Shown: positions 11,601 through 24,193 of the stretch, piece after piece
Layout of the letters: every line of letters begins with the position of its first letter
Position numbering within the stretch: the first letter of the stretch is position 1
Assembly: GCF_910592395.1 (NCBI RefSeq)
Contig: NC_088320.1
Coordinates: 5,828,001 to 5,892,000 of the forward strand
Direction: 5' to 3'
From: Lineus longissimus
Taxonomy: Eukaryota > Nemertea > Pilidiophora > Heteronemertea > Lineidae
Length of the DNA stretch: 64,000 nt
Position numbers and translations under genes: made by a program
Notes under the pieces: model-generated
Told to the model about the DNA's origin: nothing
What the model saw: only the letters and a program-made list of their open reading frames with translations
Database searches by the model: none

Positions 11601-14168
11601 GAATGCCCTACAGACATTGTTTCTTGTTACACAGGCAGTATAGGCCCGTCTGATTCTGTGGTCGACTTACCTCCGACTCGCACGGCTCCCTCTATCGGCA
11701 CCTCAACAGCTAATCCGCTCACTCCGAGGATTTCTGACGTCATATTCAAACTATCCAATAGGAACGCCCGTATCTGTCCTGCGGTATATGTTGCGCTGTC
11801 GTCGAATGCAATAGTTCCTCTCATGCCCACACCATTGCTTGTTTGAAAGAAGTTGGTGACGTTTGCTCCTAGGTAGATGCCGATGGGCATAGTGCGAAGG
11901 AAGGCATCATCGAACTGTAATTTGAGAGGATCTATTTGACACAAAAGAATGTTATTGAGCTTTGGATGGAACCAGCTTCTGCCCTTGCGAAGCAGTCCCG
12001 AGGCAGTAGTCATTTCGTCATCCTATTCGTACTCCCTTCATGGGGAGGGACAAGACTGATCGACTTCGTCACGCATATTCATAAGGTCGTTTCTTGCACA
12101 CAATGCGGTGTTCCTGGTTATAGTTTCCAATATCTTGAACCCTCCCTTCAAATCTTACAAATAATTAGGGAGCGTATATATACTTGAGTTCAATTCCGAC
12201 TTGGGGAAAAACTAGCGTTTATGTACATTGTACTTGTTCTTGATGCAATGAACAAGCACACAAATAACCGTCCGCTGTGAGAGAAAAGCTTACCCCTGGA
12301 TATTCTCCCTGTGATTTTAATTTTGTGAAGTTCTGGGACACTTGGTCGAGTAGCTCTGGTGAGAAGACCATTGGTTCATCAGACAAGTGCGTGAGGGACA
12401 CCTCGACGGAGAATCGTTTTGCCTCTGGAATAACGTATGAAACAAAATCGTCGTAACTTGTAAGAAAAAACAAATTATTTTACAAACGGCTCAATATTTT
12501 AAGTTTCTCGTCAGTCACAATTCGTAAATGTGGTCAATAAATCGCAGCGATATTCATGTACATGCTGCATGCATTGCACTTCACTCTGCAGAGCTATCAT
12601 AGCATGTTTCACCAGACTTACTTTTACATTGGTCAGTGGGGAACAATCTGGCATAGCCTGGTCTACATTGGCAATAGGTGTTGCCCACATCGCCCGCGCA
12701 GATTTCTGCGGAACTGTTACCACATGGCTGTGACGTCTTTGGATCGCAGGGAACTGGCAGAACATCTAGAAACAAGATGATTGATGATGAATTATATGGC
12801 CCATCTTTGTGAAAATTTGACATTTCTTACTTTCTTAAGGCAGGAGCACATTTGCCTTGTTCGGTGCTGTGTCACCTGCATTTATGGCTAAGGGGATCAT
12901 CGCATGGTGTTCAGGAATACAATCATATACGTTTTGGCGATTTAAATCGCAGACAGGCAGAAAGAACGGATGAGGTCTGCTGAATCTGATTACATAGGCC
13001 TGCTACAGGCCGGGGCAGGATACGATGATGCAGTTCAACTATGAATGATTTTACATCATTGTACTTCCGAGGCAAGAAATGTCTCAAAGGAAATAGCTGT
13101 TGCGATTTCAGATAAAAAAAGAAAAGTCTTACTCTGAATGCACAGTGTCTCATTGCCAGCTTTTTCGTGTGCCAAAGCGCACGCGCAGGTACCATTGTCG
13201 CATTTCGAGTTCTCGACCGCATTGAAGCAGTCGCCATCTTGGGTGCAAGTGTCCGTTATTTTACCTGAAACAGAAGTGCAACAAACTTCATTTACGATTC
13301 TCATTAGATAGATTAGATTAGATTAGATTACTGAAATTGAAAAAAAGGTGAAGCATTTTCTTGACAGGATAATCTGGTGTCGTGCAACACCATTATCTTT
13401 TGGTAATGTGATCTGGTCACATTACTGAGTTCGACTAAGTACCTTTGGCCAGAACGATATGAAAACCACTTCACCATGCTTACGTTTGGTGCATTGGATC
13501 CCACTGTTCGAGGCTGCGTACCCGAGGAGACAGGTGCAGACATCGCCACTGCAGAAACTATCTGAGACGGCGTGGAAGCAGTCGAGGCTCGACGTACAGT
13601 TATCACCAAGCATTCCTGGAAGGGAAATGAAAAAGTAATGAAATAAAGTACTTTGACAGGTAAATAATTAAACATAACTATCCATGGACAGCCAGTGTAG
13701 GAAATTGGTGTCAGTTTGCGAATTACCTGAACGAATTACATAACATTACATCTACTTCTGACATGGAAGAAGCCTTTCTGGTCAGATAAATACATCGTAG
13801 CAGTTACATGATGTATATGGTTGTCAATGGTAATATACAAGTAGGTGAATTATTTTCTCTCTCATTTTGTCACTTTTGTACTGTTTAGGAATAATCTAAC
13901 TTACTCAATACACAGGCGGCCAAATCAAAACTTGGCTTGTATCCAACAATGCATCCACACGTTCCGTTCGAGCACGTGCTATTCACTACGACGTCATTGC
14001 AGTCCGTTGAAACATCGCACACGTCACCAACTTTCCTCTTCACGCATTGGTTACCACCGTGGTTGCCGTAGTAACCGCTGTTGCAGATGCATGTTGAAGT
14101 CGTGCAGTTACTATTTGTGACAGCATCGTTGCAGTCCGTATCCAGGGAACAGGTATCATTAAGTGTAC
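8648..14168 (-). CDS. Single-pass membrane protein with EB-like modules, SEA domain and EGF domains (5' end missing)
   Basis: Exons in order: 13905-14168, 13484-13615, 13133-13264, 12622-12765, 12294-12424, 11671-11914, 10754-10894, probably 10574-10609, 10324-10351, 10076-10122, 9482-9563, 9184-9299, 8648-8763. All phases agree. The first three encode four EB-like cysteine modules of about 44 residues (pattern DTCSxDxDCxxAVxNSxC...CxCxxGY). The fourth is EGF-like. Exons five and six form a SEA domain (FSVEVSLTHLSDEP to GVGMRGTIAF). Exon seven is a calcium-binding EGF (DINECSD to GRYCN). A short Cys pair CDFWHAGSNC precedes the membrane span VVVGVMSAVALVGIGLIAG. The cytoplasmic tail of about 75 residues ends PCTEEDLQ. 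SEA domains usually self-cleave or mediate extracellular protein contacts. The signal-peptide exon was not found, and the region 10324-10700 is the least certain part. The ligand is unknown. Confidence 0.8.
13304..13331. repeat. GATTA microsatellite
   Basis: About four tandem GATTA units lie in the intron between two EB-module exons. Confidence 0.7.
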
Positions 14169-17090
14169 CTTAAAATCGTGACATATAAAATTTAAAATAT
14201 TTAAAGATACTTTCGAAAGATATATTTTTAAATAGTACCGCCAATGAATAGTTGTGGTACTTTATTCAATTTGTACATATCTGAACTTTGAATGACTAGC
14301 AAATCGGTTAATTCGATCTATACTCAACAATTTTCAACACAAAATAGGCTGAGATTGGCGAACCAAAAAAAACAATAATTCGTTTTGTGTTGTATTTATG
14401 AATGTCAGTTAATAGGCTGACCAGTATGTTGAAGCAAATACATTAGAACATGTATTCTGGTATTAAACTGAAATAAAGTCGGAGGTAAAAAAAAGTAGCT
14501 AGCCATTTACGCAGGATATTCTTGGTAAAAAAATATAACTTACCCTAGAGATTTGCAGTGTTATGAATGTGAATTTTCATGCCAAAATTGCGACTACCAT
14601 TTAAAGGTGCAGGATACATGTATATATATGCCAAGTACGGTGCGTGTAAGCCCTTGTTGGGCTGTTTTGACGGTGTGTGAAACATATGTTACAAGCAAAT
14701 GAGCAAATTATCTTTTCATAATGAAAACAGGCAATTGTAAGTAATGGATAAATAAATTATAGCAGGAAAGCTTCATAATCAAATAACGATATCAGAAAGG
14801 AAAAATAACTTTATATTAAAGATTTTCAGTCTCTCTGTCGTTGTTGGCGTGACTCCATCTCTGAAAGAGGAAAGAATATTGGATTTGTAAGGGAAGTAAA
14901 ATTATACGTGGTCCAGGAACTCGGAAACCAGGACAACCCTTCCCCCAAACACCCACGCGCACGATTATTCTCAATTGTTCGACATTGTGATCAGGAATTC
15001 GAACAAAGGGATAGGCGTTCGCGTCGGCGTTCCGGGTGCTTTACGAAAACTCTGGTATGTTCGCTTCTGGGGCGCAGATTAAACCCTGGTTTCTTTAGGA
15101 CGCATACTCGTATGCTACGATTCGACATGGAAGGGGTTAATGTCAACACTGTAAGGAAAAAAGAAAACAAGCATAATGAGTATTGCAAAGAGTTGTCGAT
15201 AAAAACCAAAATTTACAACACAAATATGAGCGTCTTGGAAAAAGTGTTTTCCATGGTATTTCATTGACACACTATCAATGTCAGTGTTCTAACCTTTTGA
15301 CGAATTGACATTTCACCAATGCCATTGTCCAGACAGAGACAAAGTGGGCCTCAAAAAAATATTCCATCCCTGTGAAAGCGTTCGTTCGTTCAAAAGAGTA
15401 GCTAACTATTCATGCGAAAATCACTGAACGCGAAAATTATGATCTGCTTGATAATTAGTGTGTGACAAAAACCGTCCTCCTCCGTCAATATGTCGGTGTT
15501 GTTGGTGTCTGTCGAAGGTATTCCGTGGATGTTTCCTTTTTATTCCGGAGTCCAAATCGAATGATACGAAATGTAATGAAATTTTGCAGTAGTTGTGCAA
15601 TATCTCTTCGTAGAAGAAACACACTCGCTCCCAGTACTCGGGGTGGCCTTAATAACGACGAGACTTAGAACATTTGCAGTCCTGCCAAAAACATTGACGT
15701 GTGTTATTTATTTATTACACATTTTCTCGGTGAACTCGGTATTCTTTGCAAATGAATGTATAAGAAAATCATACAATTTGCAATGACACTGCATTTGTGT
15801 GTGTATCATCGATGTGCTTGTCACACCATCATGACGGCCATAACATGGCGTCTTTTCTGCCGTACTGCTGTTTTTTATCGACATCTAATGGTCATAACAT
15901 AGAGGGCATTGTTATGATGTCATAGCCGAAATGAGTATCAGTGGCTCTTTCGCGTAGAAAAGCTATCAATTTTGAGTGTATTTTCCTCTGCTGTTATTGA
16001 ATTACAAGTTAAAGGCGATATATACACATGCATTCAAGAGTGTCATATGCACCTGTATAAACCAAGCTTTCGGTTGTCGAGAAAGGAGCCCGATTTTATT
16101 GAAATCGATGCGTACCTATACTAGATAGTACATTAGAAGGTAATTTCCATTTGAAATATAGTTCTTCTTGAATTTTTATTAGGTGTGTTTAAAATGAAAG
16201 TGTTAAAATCTTTGCCAAGTGTCCTTTCTTATACACAGTTTGGGGTCAAATTAACCCGTCACGGTCTAAATTCGCCTTTCGCGTTTTGTCCGGCTCTCTT
16301 TCGTCGCCAACTTCAGATCCCCCCAACCATGAAATCATGCATGATGTGCAGGTACAAGGAAAAACTCATGGTTTGACTGGCAAGGATAGGTCTATTCAAT
16401 TCTCAAAGCGTTCAACCGTTGGTACGTATGGAAAAGTTATGAGCTTGCATGTACATGCATGCATGTAGTAACGATTTAAGTGGAAAATGGCTTAAAAGTT
16501 CGGGGGACCAGCATCATTCCCAGGTCCATCAGGATCAGTTCCTCCATCTACACAGCCGGACATTTCCCATGGTTCGCGACGATAGTAGATCATAAGACAA
16601 ACCGTATTATCATTTCGTACGCGATCTGTCAACAAAAGACCATAGGCCTACATCATGGAGAGATAGACTGAATTACTACCAATGTCGTTATTTCTCCTGC
16701 GATTTTATCTGTCTACCACCGACCCCGTTTGTTATACAATGTACGTTAAAATTTTTATTTGAATTTTAACAATTTCCAATTGCGGTTTTTATATATGAGT
16801 CTGCTTCTCTTATCACACAATGTGATCAATATACAAAATACAAACATACCCACATGCTACCCCTATTCCGGGCCTCAAATATCTTCAAAACCAGGGCCTA
16901 CTACAATTCTGAGCACCACCAATAACAGGTGATTTTACTGTATATTTCAAAATTGCCGTTTTGTAGACAGATGTAGAAATACAAGCACTAAACTCCACTC
17001 AAGTTTCTGTCATCTACAGGTGTCCGGCTGTCGACAACGTAAATATTTATGACGCCGAATCGTTATCGGTGACTGATCACCTCACGATAA
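14169..17090. other. Intergenic or 5' intron region without a firm gene
   Basis: The missing first exons and promoter of the EB/SEA/EGF gene should lie here, but I found no convincing signal-peptide exon on the minus strand. Open frames at 14908-15267 (+) and 15421-15624 (-) have no domain signature. One possible minus-strand terminal exon (16492-16625) is listed separately. Confidence 0.4.
16492..16625 (-). CDS. Possible terminal exon of an unidentified gene
   Basis: On the minus strand a pyrimidine-rich acceptor (TTTTGTTGACAG) is followed by 134 bases open to a TAA stop. The predicted end contains CLMIYYRREPWEMSGC and a Gly/Asp/Pro-rich tail finishing PPNF. I do not recognise the family and have found no matching upstream exon. 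It may be chance. Confidence 0.2.
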
Positions 17091-17097
17091 GACATTC

Positions 17098-17132
17098 ATA
17101 TATAAATTCAAACTGGGGTCGTCTGCCACATC
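17098..17132 (+). promoter_or_regulatory. TATA box and initiator of the IGFBP/thyroglobulin-domain gene
   Basis: TATAAA at 17101-17106 (within ATATATAAAT) lies about 27 bp before an initiator match CCACATC at 17126-17132. A 5' untranslated exon would then run to the donor GAG|GTAAG at 17156/17157 and join the exon with the start codon at acceptor 17661. Confidence 0.55.
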
Positions 17133-17674
17133 ACATCGATAACACGGACATCAGAGGTAAGAATGATACTATTGCAGTAATCATGATAATAATGCTTTTA
17201 ATTGAAAATTTAAGTCCTTCCCACGCTCATTCAAAAAAGTGATTCTTGCCAGTAGGCTGCGAGTGCGATGGTCCAAAAAGTAACGTGACGTTTACGAGCG
17301 GAATTTGCGAGAGAAAGGCAACCACGAAGGCCAAAAATATGTGTAGCGGAATTGGGAGGGAATGTTAATGCATATTCATTCCCATTGATTCCCGCTCAAG
17401 ATTATTTTGCCCCGGAAACAGCAGTTTTGTACCCGGGATGCGCCTTCAGCAACAAGGAAAGGATAGTCTGCGTCACCGCGTCGCACTCTGCCCACTGTTG
17501 GACTTTCGGGCTTTCGGGGTCCGCGATTTGCTAGCGAATATGGGCGCTATGTGTGACATCGGCTAACGGTGTCTGACATGATTCAGGTAAGGAACAGTAT
17601 TTAAACAACATGGTCGTAAATACATTTGACAACCATGAATCACTTTTTACTCCTCTTTCAGAACAGATTTAGCA

Positions 17675-20600
17675 ATGAAGGCCATCTTAGCCGTTCTCTT
17701 GTTCGTCGGGGCGACACAAGCCCTCGTCTGTGACAAGGATGTCTGTCAGCGCGTGAGGTGTATGAGCGTTGAGCAGGACAGCTGCGATGGGAGGGTTGAC
17801 CCAAAGGGAGGATTCTGTGGATGTTGTCCGGCCTGCATCAAACAGTTAGGTCAGTAGGCCTATGGTATCTCCCGTGGGTTAGGGTAGGCGTGTTGACGAT
17901 TATACACTGCAGACGCAGTGAATTGGCCTCGTCCCTCATGTAATTGTATATTATTTTGGAAGATAAGTTTCAGATGACAAGTAGATTATCTTGTGAGTGT
18001 ACAATGTAGACGATACCCGCACAAACATTATTAAATTTGAATGAGGTTTTCCATGAAATTTACTCCTGGTGGCCACTGCGTTGCGCCGCTAGTTACATTT
18101 ATTTCATTCTCAGATTACCCCGACTTTCGGATGACTCTATTGTTTCAGACTTGAAGGAGGGATGCCTGGCTTCGAAAATCCTCGGTGTCCCCGCGAACAT
18201 CGAGTGCGGGTCTGGCCTCTATTGCCACCCGGAAAAAAACACATGTGAATGTAAGTATTGGCGGCAAACACTTCAACGAATCCCTTTCATCGGACCGTTA
18301 GTTACGGCTCCAGAGAAGCGTTGATATTTTTCTGACGACTACAGTACTCACCAGATTTAAAGAGGCTTCGGAAGTTATGTACGAAAAAATGGTTTGGCTC
18401 ACAAGACAGTATTATAGACAGCAAACGAAAAAAGAACTTCTGCCTCAATTCATCATGCATGCTTTTACCATTTGCAAAAAGAACTCGACTTTCAACTTGC
18501 TTTCGGCATGCAGATATACTATTAAGTCTTGTCTCAGCCAGCACACCTACGGACAACCACAACGACAACTACTGCCCCTTTAATATCTTTTTTGCTCTAC
18601 TTGTCTTGACTTGATTCGATAAATTGGTGGAAGGCAACATATCTACGGTGACAGCATGACAAAGACGGTCCTTGACATAATTCGGATGTGTATTGTCATT
18701 AGCCCCTGCAAGGTGAAAACGTTGCTCATCAGTTCAAAAAATGTAATCCCTCCCGTGCATGATTAAGGAAGTGTTTTCCTGTCAGCTTAGTGTCATGAAA
18801 TCACAAAGATTCATCTGTAATGTGATATAAAGTAGAGATTCGCAAATGAAACGCACATTACCTTTTGGCTTATTTATCAAAAAGCTTTTTTCAAAGTTGT
18901 CGAATTTGTGGTTCGCGTGTCCAATTGTTTATGGTAATAACTAACAAGACACTGGGTACAAAGTCTTGATTACATGTAAGTGTCTCTCTTAAGCATTGCT
19001 ACACATACATCTGTACATTCACTATTATCATTATTGTACGGGGGGGGGGGGGGGGGTACTCGGTTCACCATCTTTGTGTCTGTGCTTCACAGAAGATTTA
19101 GGCTTTGGCCTTTATCTCCGAAATCCCCTATGATCAGGCCCACTTACCGCTGATGAACATGAATCCTAAGTCTCCTCCATTCCAGGATGGATAATACGGC
19201 GTTTCGGGGGGTTTTGCGAGAAATCCCTTATAAATGTCCTCTAAAGTCCGGGAATGGAGTATATATATTTATCAAAGCAAATATTACGACAGATGAAATA
19301 ATGCATTGCTAAAGTGTCTTTCCTGTTTTATACCCGTTCGTGAAACTATTTTTATTAAATTGTGATCGGTTTCCATTTCCTTTTTAAAGATGACTGTAAA
19401 ATTAGGCGCCAAGCTGTGTTGGACCGCCTTGAAAATACAGACATTCTCGGTTTAGAACCAATGAAATGTGAAGAGGATGGGAGTTATAGTGCCATTCAGT
19501 GCAAAGGATCTGTGTAAGTGACTTTTAAAGATAAAGGTCGTTGAATATTTGCAATTTGTAATTGAATTTGAATATTTCAAACAGTGTAAATACGCACTGG
19601 ATATGAATTTCGACAAAGACTTTGTGTTGACAGATGTCAAAATACTGTAGGTGCCGAGTTTCACCAAATTTGTATGCCTATATAATAATTGCACTATACG
19701 GCATTGTGTGTAACTGCATTGCTATTTTCCTGGACCACCAGTAATTACGAGCAGCATGTAGACTGGCAGCTTAGGGCATTCGGGGTAGCTGAACGAGGTA
19801 CCGAGTGTTGGGGTGGGTAGGGGGCCATCTGAGATGAAACGAAATGGTTGTCTGCCGGGTATCCCCCGTTGCGTGTTGGCCTGGGGACCCTCCAAAGGGC
19901 CTAAAACCATCTGGTACCATCTCAAACCACTACCATGAGGTGCTTACTACCGAACGTATATCAAAAACGCAAACGACAGACATTTTTCTCGTTGCTAAGA
20001 GCCCGCCAGACCCCTCCCCGAAAGTGCCCAAAATTGGGCAGGCTTAGACGAGCGAGTCGCCAAATAAATTTAATGCCAAATGATTAAGCTCTGTCCACTG
20101 AGTGTAAAAAAGGCGAGTCCAGACATTTTTTCCGTTGCTTAAGCGGTACCAGACACCCCGAAATATACACCCTTCGGCCAGGTGCTATAAAACTAGGCTC
20201 GCCTAGCTATTGTAGGTACCAGCTGAAATCAGGTTTAAATGATCAAGTACATCCTAGGGAATACAAAATTACCTTTGCCAGACAAATGTTTCATTGCAAT
20301 GACCTTACCAGACCCACTTAATAGGACCATGGGGTGCTTACTACCGAACGTATATCATAAACGCAAACGACAGACATTTACCCATTTATAAAATCAGTAG
20401 ATTGTGGATACGTAGCCTTCTAAATTTGCAAAATGTCTTGTCGTTACAGCTAATAGTTTCCACCGCGGTGTTAATTCGAGACAAAAAATTGAATTAAAAT
20501 TGGAGGGGGAAAAATGCATGACATATATATACGGCCCATATGGGCCTCCCGGATAATAGTTACATTGGCAATCTTTGTAGGGCAATGATCGGTTTAGCCA

Positions 20601-21263
20601 TGTTCTTCTATTTTCTCGCAGGTGTTTGTGTGTTGATGACCGCGGTAATGGTCTCCACCGTGGCGTAGGTCGATGGGAGACAGACGGCATGAATTGCAGT
20701 AAGTAGTCGGTCTGTACTGAAAAGGTATAGTATGATGACAGTATGTGATTTCAGTAAATATCGTCGACGGGCATCGCAAGGTTTATCCTGTTTTTTATGG
20801 TTACTAGTAAATTGGCACTGTGCATTAGTATACTGTAACGGAATCCACACCTGCAGCTGGGCAAGACCGACTCCTTGGAACAAAACTCAATACGCAGATA
20901 TTCGACCGAAGGGCAACGATTCATAAAGGCGTTTATTGGGACGAACAAAATTACCTTTATTAGGAAAGTTTTCGCAAATTCCCCGAAATGTCAAAGTGAA
21001 CGTTTCGGCGGATTTGCGAAAACTCCGTATTAGAATCATTACCGCAATTGAACTTCGTTTCTTTTAAAGATTGTGAGCGCGACAAGGACGCCCATGCGAA
21101 GAAGTACGGGGGTGCTTTGGGCAAGATATTACGTTGCAAGGCGAATGGAAACTATGAAGACATCCAGTGCGAAGGCTCCGTGTGTTTCTGCGTGGATGAT
21201 TTCGGCAAACAGATTGGATCCGAAGGGGTTAACATTGGCAAAATGGACTCTTTAAATTGCTAA
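17675..21263 (+). CDS. Secreted protein with IGFBP N-terminal-like module and two thyroglobulin type-1 domains
   Basis: Coding exons 17675-17849, 18149-18250, 19390-19513, 20622-20698 and 21070-21263 join in phase to 223 residues. A signal peptide (MKAILAVLLFVGATQA) is followed by a Cys-rich module with the IGFBP-like GxCGCCxxC motif (GFCGCCPAC) and ECGSGLYCHPEKNTC. Two thyroglobulin type-1 repeats follow. The first has GSYSAIQC, CLCVDDRGN and a WETDGMNC end; the second has GNYEDIQC, CFCVDDFG and ends at the last residue, Cys. Thyroglobulin type-1 domains often inhibit cysteine proteases or serve in IGFBPs; the N-terminal module suggests binding of an insulin-like ligand, though this is inference. 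The start codon lies 13 bp after the acceptor at 17661. The protein is shorter than vertebrate IGFBPs and has two Tg1 domains where those have one. Confidence 0.85.
19041..19058. repeat. Poly(G) tract in an intron
   Basis: A run of about 18 G lies in the third coding intron. Similar G tracts occur at about 29180-29193 and 47548-47556. Confidence 0.9.
19939..20379. repeat. Direct duplication of about 48 bp in the IGFBP/Tg1 intron
   Basis: The segment GGTGCTTACTACCGAACG... at 19939-19986 recurs almost unchanged at 20331-20379, both ending in an ACGACAGACATTT stretch. It is probably part of a dispersed repeat that occupies this intron. Confidence 0.6.
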
Positions 21264-24193
21264 TTTGGACATCGACTTAAGCTCAAATTCCATTCCAGTT
21301 GAGAACGACCAAATTCAAGGAGATTCGAGGGAATCTTAGTAAATTGTTTTGGTAAAAGTTAAGTGTGTCTCTTTTTTCCTGAATATTTTTGAAAAGGCTA
21401 GGTCAGGGGCGGCTGTAGTCTGGTAGCTCGGACTCGCAACTAGCGGTCAATAGGTCCCTGGTTCGGACCCCACAGCCGGCGTGAGTCTTCAGTCAGATCT
21501 CCTACGTGCCTATTACTGGTTTGGCAGCTCGACATCTGAGTAACTGAAAGTTTGAGGATAGACCGGTGTTAAAGTGTAAAGTCGGATGATAACCTATATC
21601 GTAGTTGATATCAGGCTATAAACCCTAAACTATTTTTTTTTACTTTGATAACACCGTGTCAGTTTTCGGTGGATGCCATCACTTGTTGTGATGAGAAAAG
21701 TATCTTTTGGCAGCTGGTAGACTCTCATGGTCCAGGACAACCGGTTCATCATTTTGCCACCTTAAGTCAACAATATTAGTACTTTCTGGAGATTGGGCCT
21801 ATTGTTCCGTGTGCCTTATTCTAACTTAACTGACCGCCCTTTGAATACTAAGAGAATCAACATTTAAACTGCCATAATAATCCTCTTTTAGCCTTTTTTT
21901 ACTGAGTCTTGCGCAGTTGCGAGTGCGAGCTGCAAAGAATCCTGACAAAATGGCAACTTATTAGCTAGCCTTTTACACAAATTGATGCCATCAGGCCACA
22001 CATACAATAAATGTACCAAAGATTTATCATGGCAAATACAAGCGAAAATCTTGCACCAGAGGAAATGAAAGAGTTATTGAAATAAAACGCGGAGGAAACG
22101 AGCGAATTGGCCCAACCAACAATTGAGAGTAATTGACACCACTTCCTACAAACACGTCTTGTAACTAATATCCGGTTTCGACTTGCTGTACTTCCGGTAG
22201 CAATGAAATCACCGTGAGTGATAGGCCTGCTACCTTCTTGTTCATGGAACATATTCATATTGAGCTAATGCAGTTGTAAGATTGTATCCTCCCGTCCCTT
22301 CTGGACAATGTACACTTATTTGATGCTTAGCTTCTTGGGCAGGATTCGACAGAGATTACTCAAGGACTACAAAGTTAAACTGATCGAGTTCGTCAAATTT
22401 GTCTCTGATGTGAAATAACTTCTATCAGCAATATTGAATAAGTCGATAGGTATTCGACAATACATTTTCATTGGTCGGTGGAAATTAGAAATTAGTTCGA
22501 TGCAGAGCACTTGTTCGCCACCGGTGTGCACCCATGCAGACAAGGTTGGGGGAGAGAAGTTACATGCACCTTCAGTTTTAGTGCAGCTTTTGAATGATTT
22601 TTTGAATGATCTTGGTTGGAGAAGTCACGAACAGAGTGCTGGGAACCAGTTTTGCATGAAAAGCCCATATGTTATACCCTACCTGTCCTTTCAACTACTA
22701 ACTCGTTACTACCACTTTCGTTCTTCGCATTGCGATCCCTTAAGGGATCTGATATATTGAAATGAACTTTGCAAGGTGGTGACATATCAGGAAACAGTCC
22801 CAATAGACACCGCAGTTATATTGACCAATTTAGTGTAGTGCATTTATCTGGCGAATCGCCGCTATTTGTCTCGCAACCCCGCGAGTGTGACCACATCAAA
22901 ATGGCCGCACTGTTGGGCGTCTGGGAATATACCAGCGAAAACACACATCTCACCTGTCGAAACAACCTGCTGTTCTTAATATCATCACCATGTCTTCGCG
23001 AACCTGAATATAACAAAATTAGCGTCAATAAGGACACAGTTTTTTAATGCTCGGTGTTTAGCGCGACAGGTGATCCCTCAGCGTCCGTACCCCTTTTGAC
23101 ATACACTTTTTTTAGTGAAGGGTATCGTTAGTTGGTGATGTCTATTATTATAAAAAATGATAACTGTATACATACACTGAGATGATTACACACAAACACG
23201 AAAAAATCCCGACTTCCTTGTTGAAATAATCACAGCTAGAAACCATCGACCAATTAGTATTACGAAAAATGATGAAAACCTGCTATTCTCAGCGTCAATT
23301 TGAAAATTTAGTACGGCGTTGTCACCATGATTTAATTAACAGTAATCAAGATGCACGTATTTTAGATAATCACAAGAAGTGCGATAAAGATGTCATTATT
23401 ATGTCGAGAAATTGCGATCATGCAACTGAAGAGAACGCGGATGTATTTTTTTGGGTTGTTGGTCGGCCACACCATCATTTTTCTCACAACCCATTTATGG
23501 CGTGTTGTTTTATTTTGCCGTTTTTTACGTTTTGAAGAGGAGGATATGTTTAATCATACTGGTTCTGGTATGTATCATGCGACGTACACACACGTCCTAA
23601 AACTGCTTGGTTGTGCATATTTTCGGATGACAATCTGCAGTAGCCTCCACACGTTTCAACATTTATATTTTGGGGAAGTATTTCATTTCAAACAGAGCTA
23701 TGAAAGCAAGCTCTACCAGCAATGCCTCTCGACAACGCCGGCCACGCGGCTATGTGCGGCGTGGGCAGCAACTACCTGCGGAGACATACCCGATCGCCAT
23801 TTTGATCTTGCATTGACGTCATCAGCATAACAGCCGGCTGATGTGTTCTTATGTGTGTTTGACAGCCGCCCGCGTAACATATCGTCTCAAAACAGTTTAT
23901 TCCCAAAGGATCCGTCTGCTGCGACATTAAGTGAGGCTCCCACGAAAAACAAAGACCATGACCATGCGGCCGCACACACCAGACATGGCTACACAATGAA
24001 ACAAAAGTACATCAAACATTATGCTGAAGAACTCTATTTTTCTAGAGCAAAAATATTCACGAAATAACCTCGATCTCAGAGTCGACAGGATATCGAATAT
24101 TTGTCAGATTGACGGATTTGTCAATGAAACAGCTGCGAATACGCGAATTTCTGATTCGAATCCAATTTGTTTGCACATCCCAAGGGGGTTTCT
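21264..24193. other. Intergenic region; no gene recognised
   Basis: No frame with domain signature or consistent splice signals was seen on either strand. It contains the tRNA-like sequence at 21410-21478. Longer frames at 22434-22760 and 23390-23830 look like chance. Confidence 0.4.
21410..21478 (+). repeat. tRNA-like sequence, probable SINE head
   Basis: A 69-nt stretch starts CGGCTGT and ends with its complement ACAGCCG, like a 7-bp acceptor stem. It contains a box-B-like GGTTCGGACCC at 21460-21470 and a shortened box-A-like TGGTAGC. The D-arm is incomplete, so I favour a tRNA-derived SINE over a working tRNA. The AT-rich end at about 21630 may close the element. Confidence 0.4.

Noticed and set aside
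22434-23830. Frames of 90-146 codons in the 22-24 kb region
   Set aside because: No domain, no consistent splice signals and random-looking composition.
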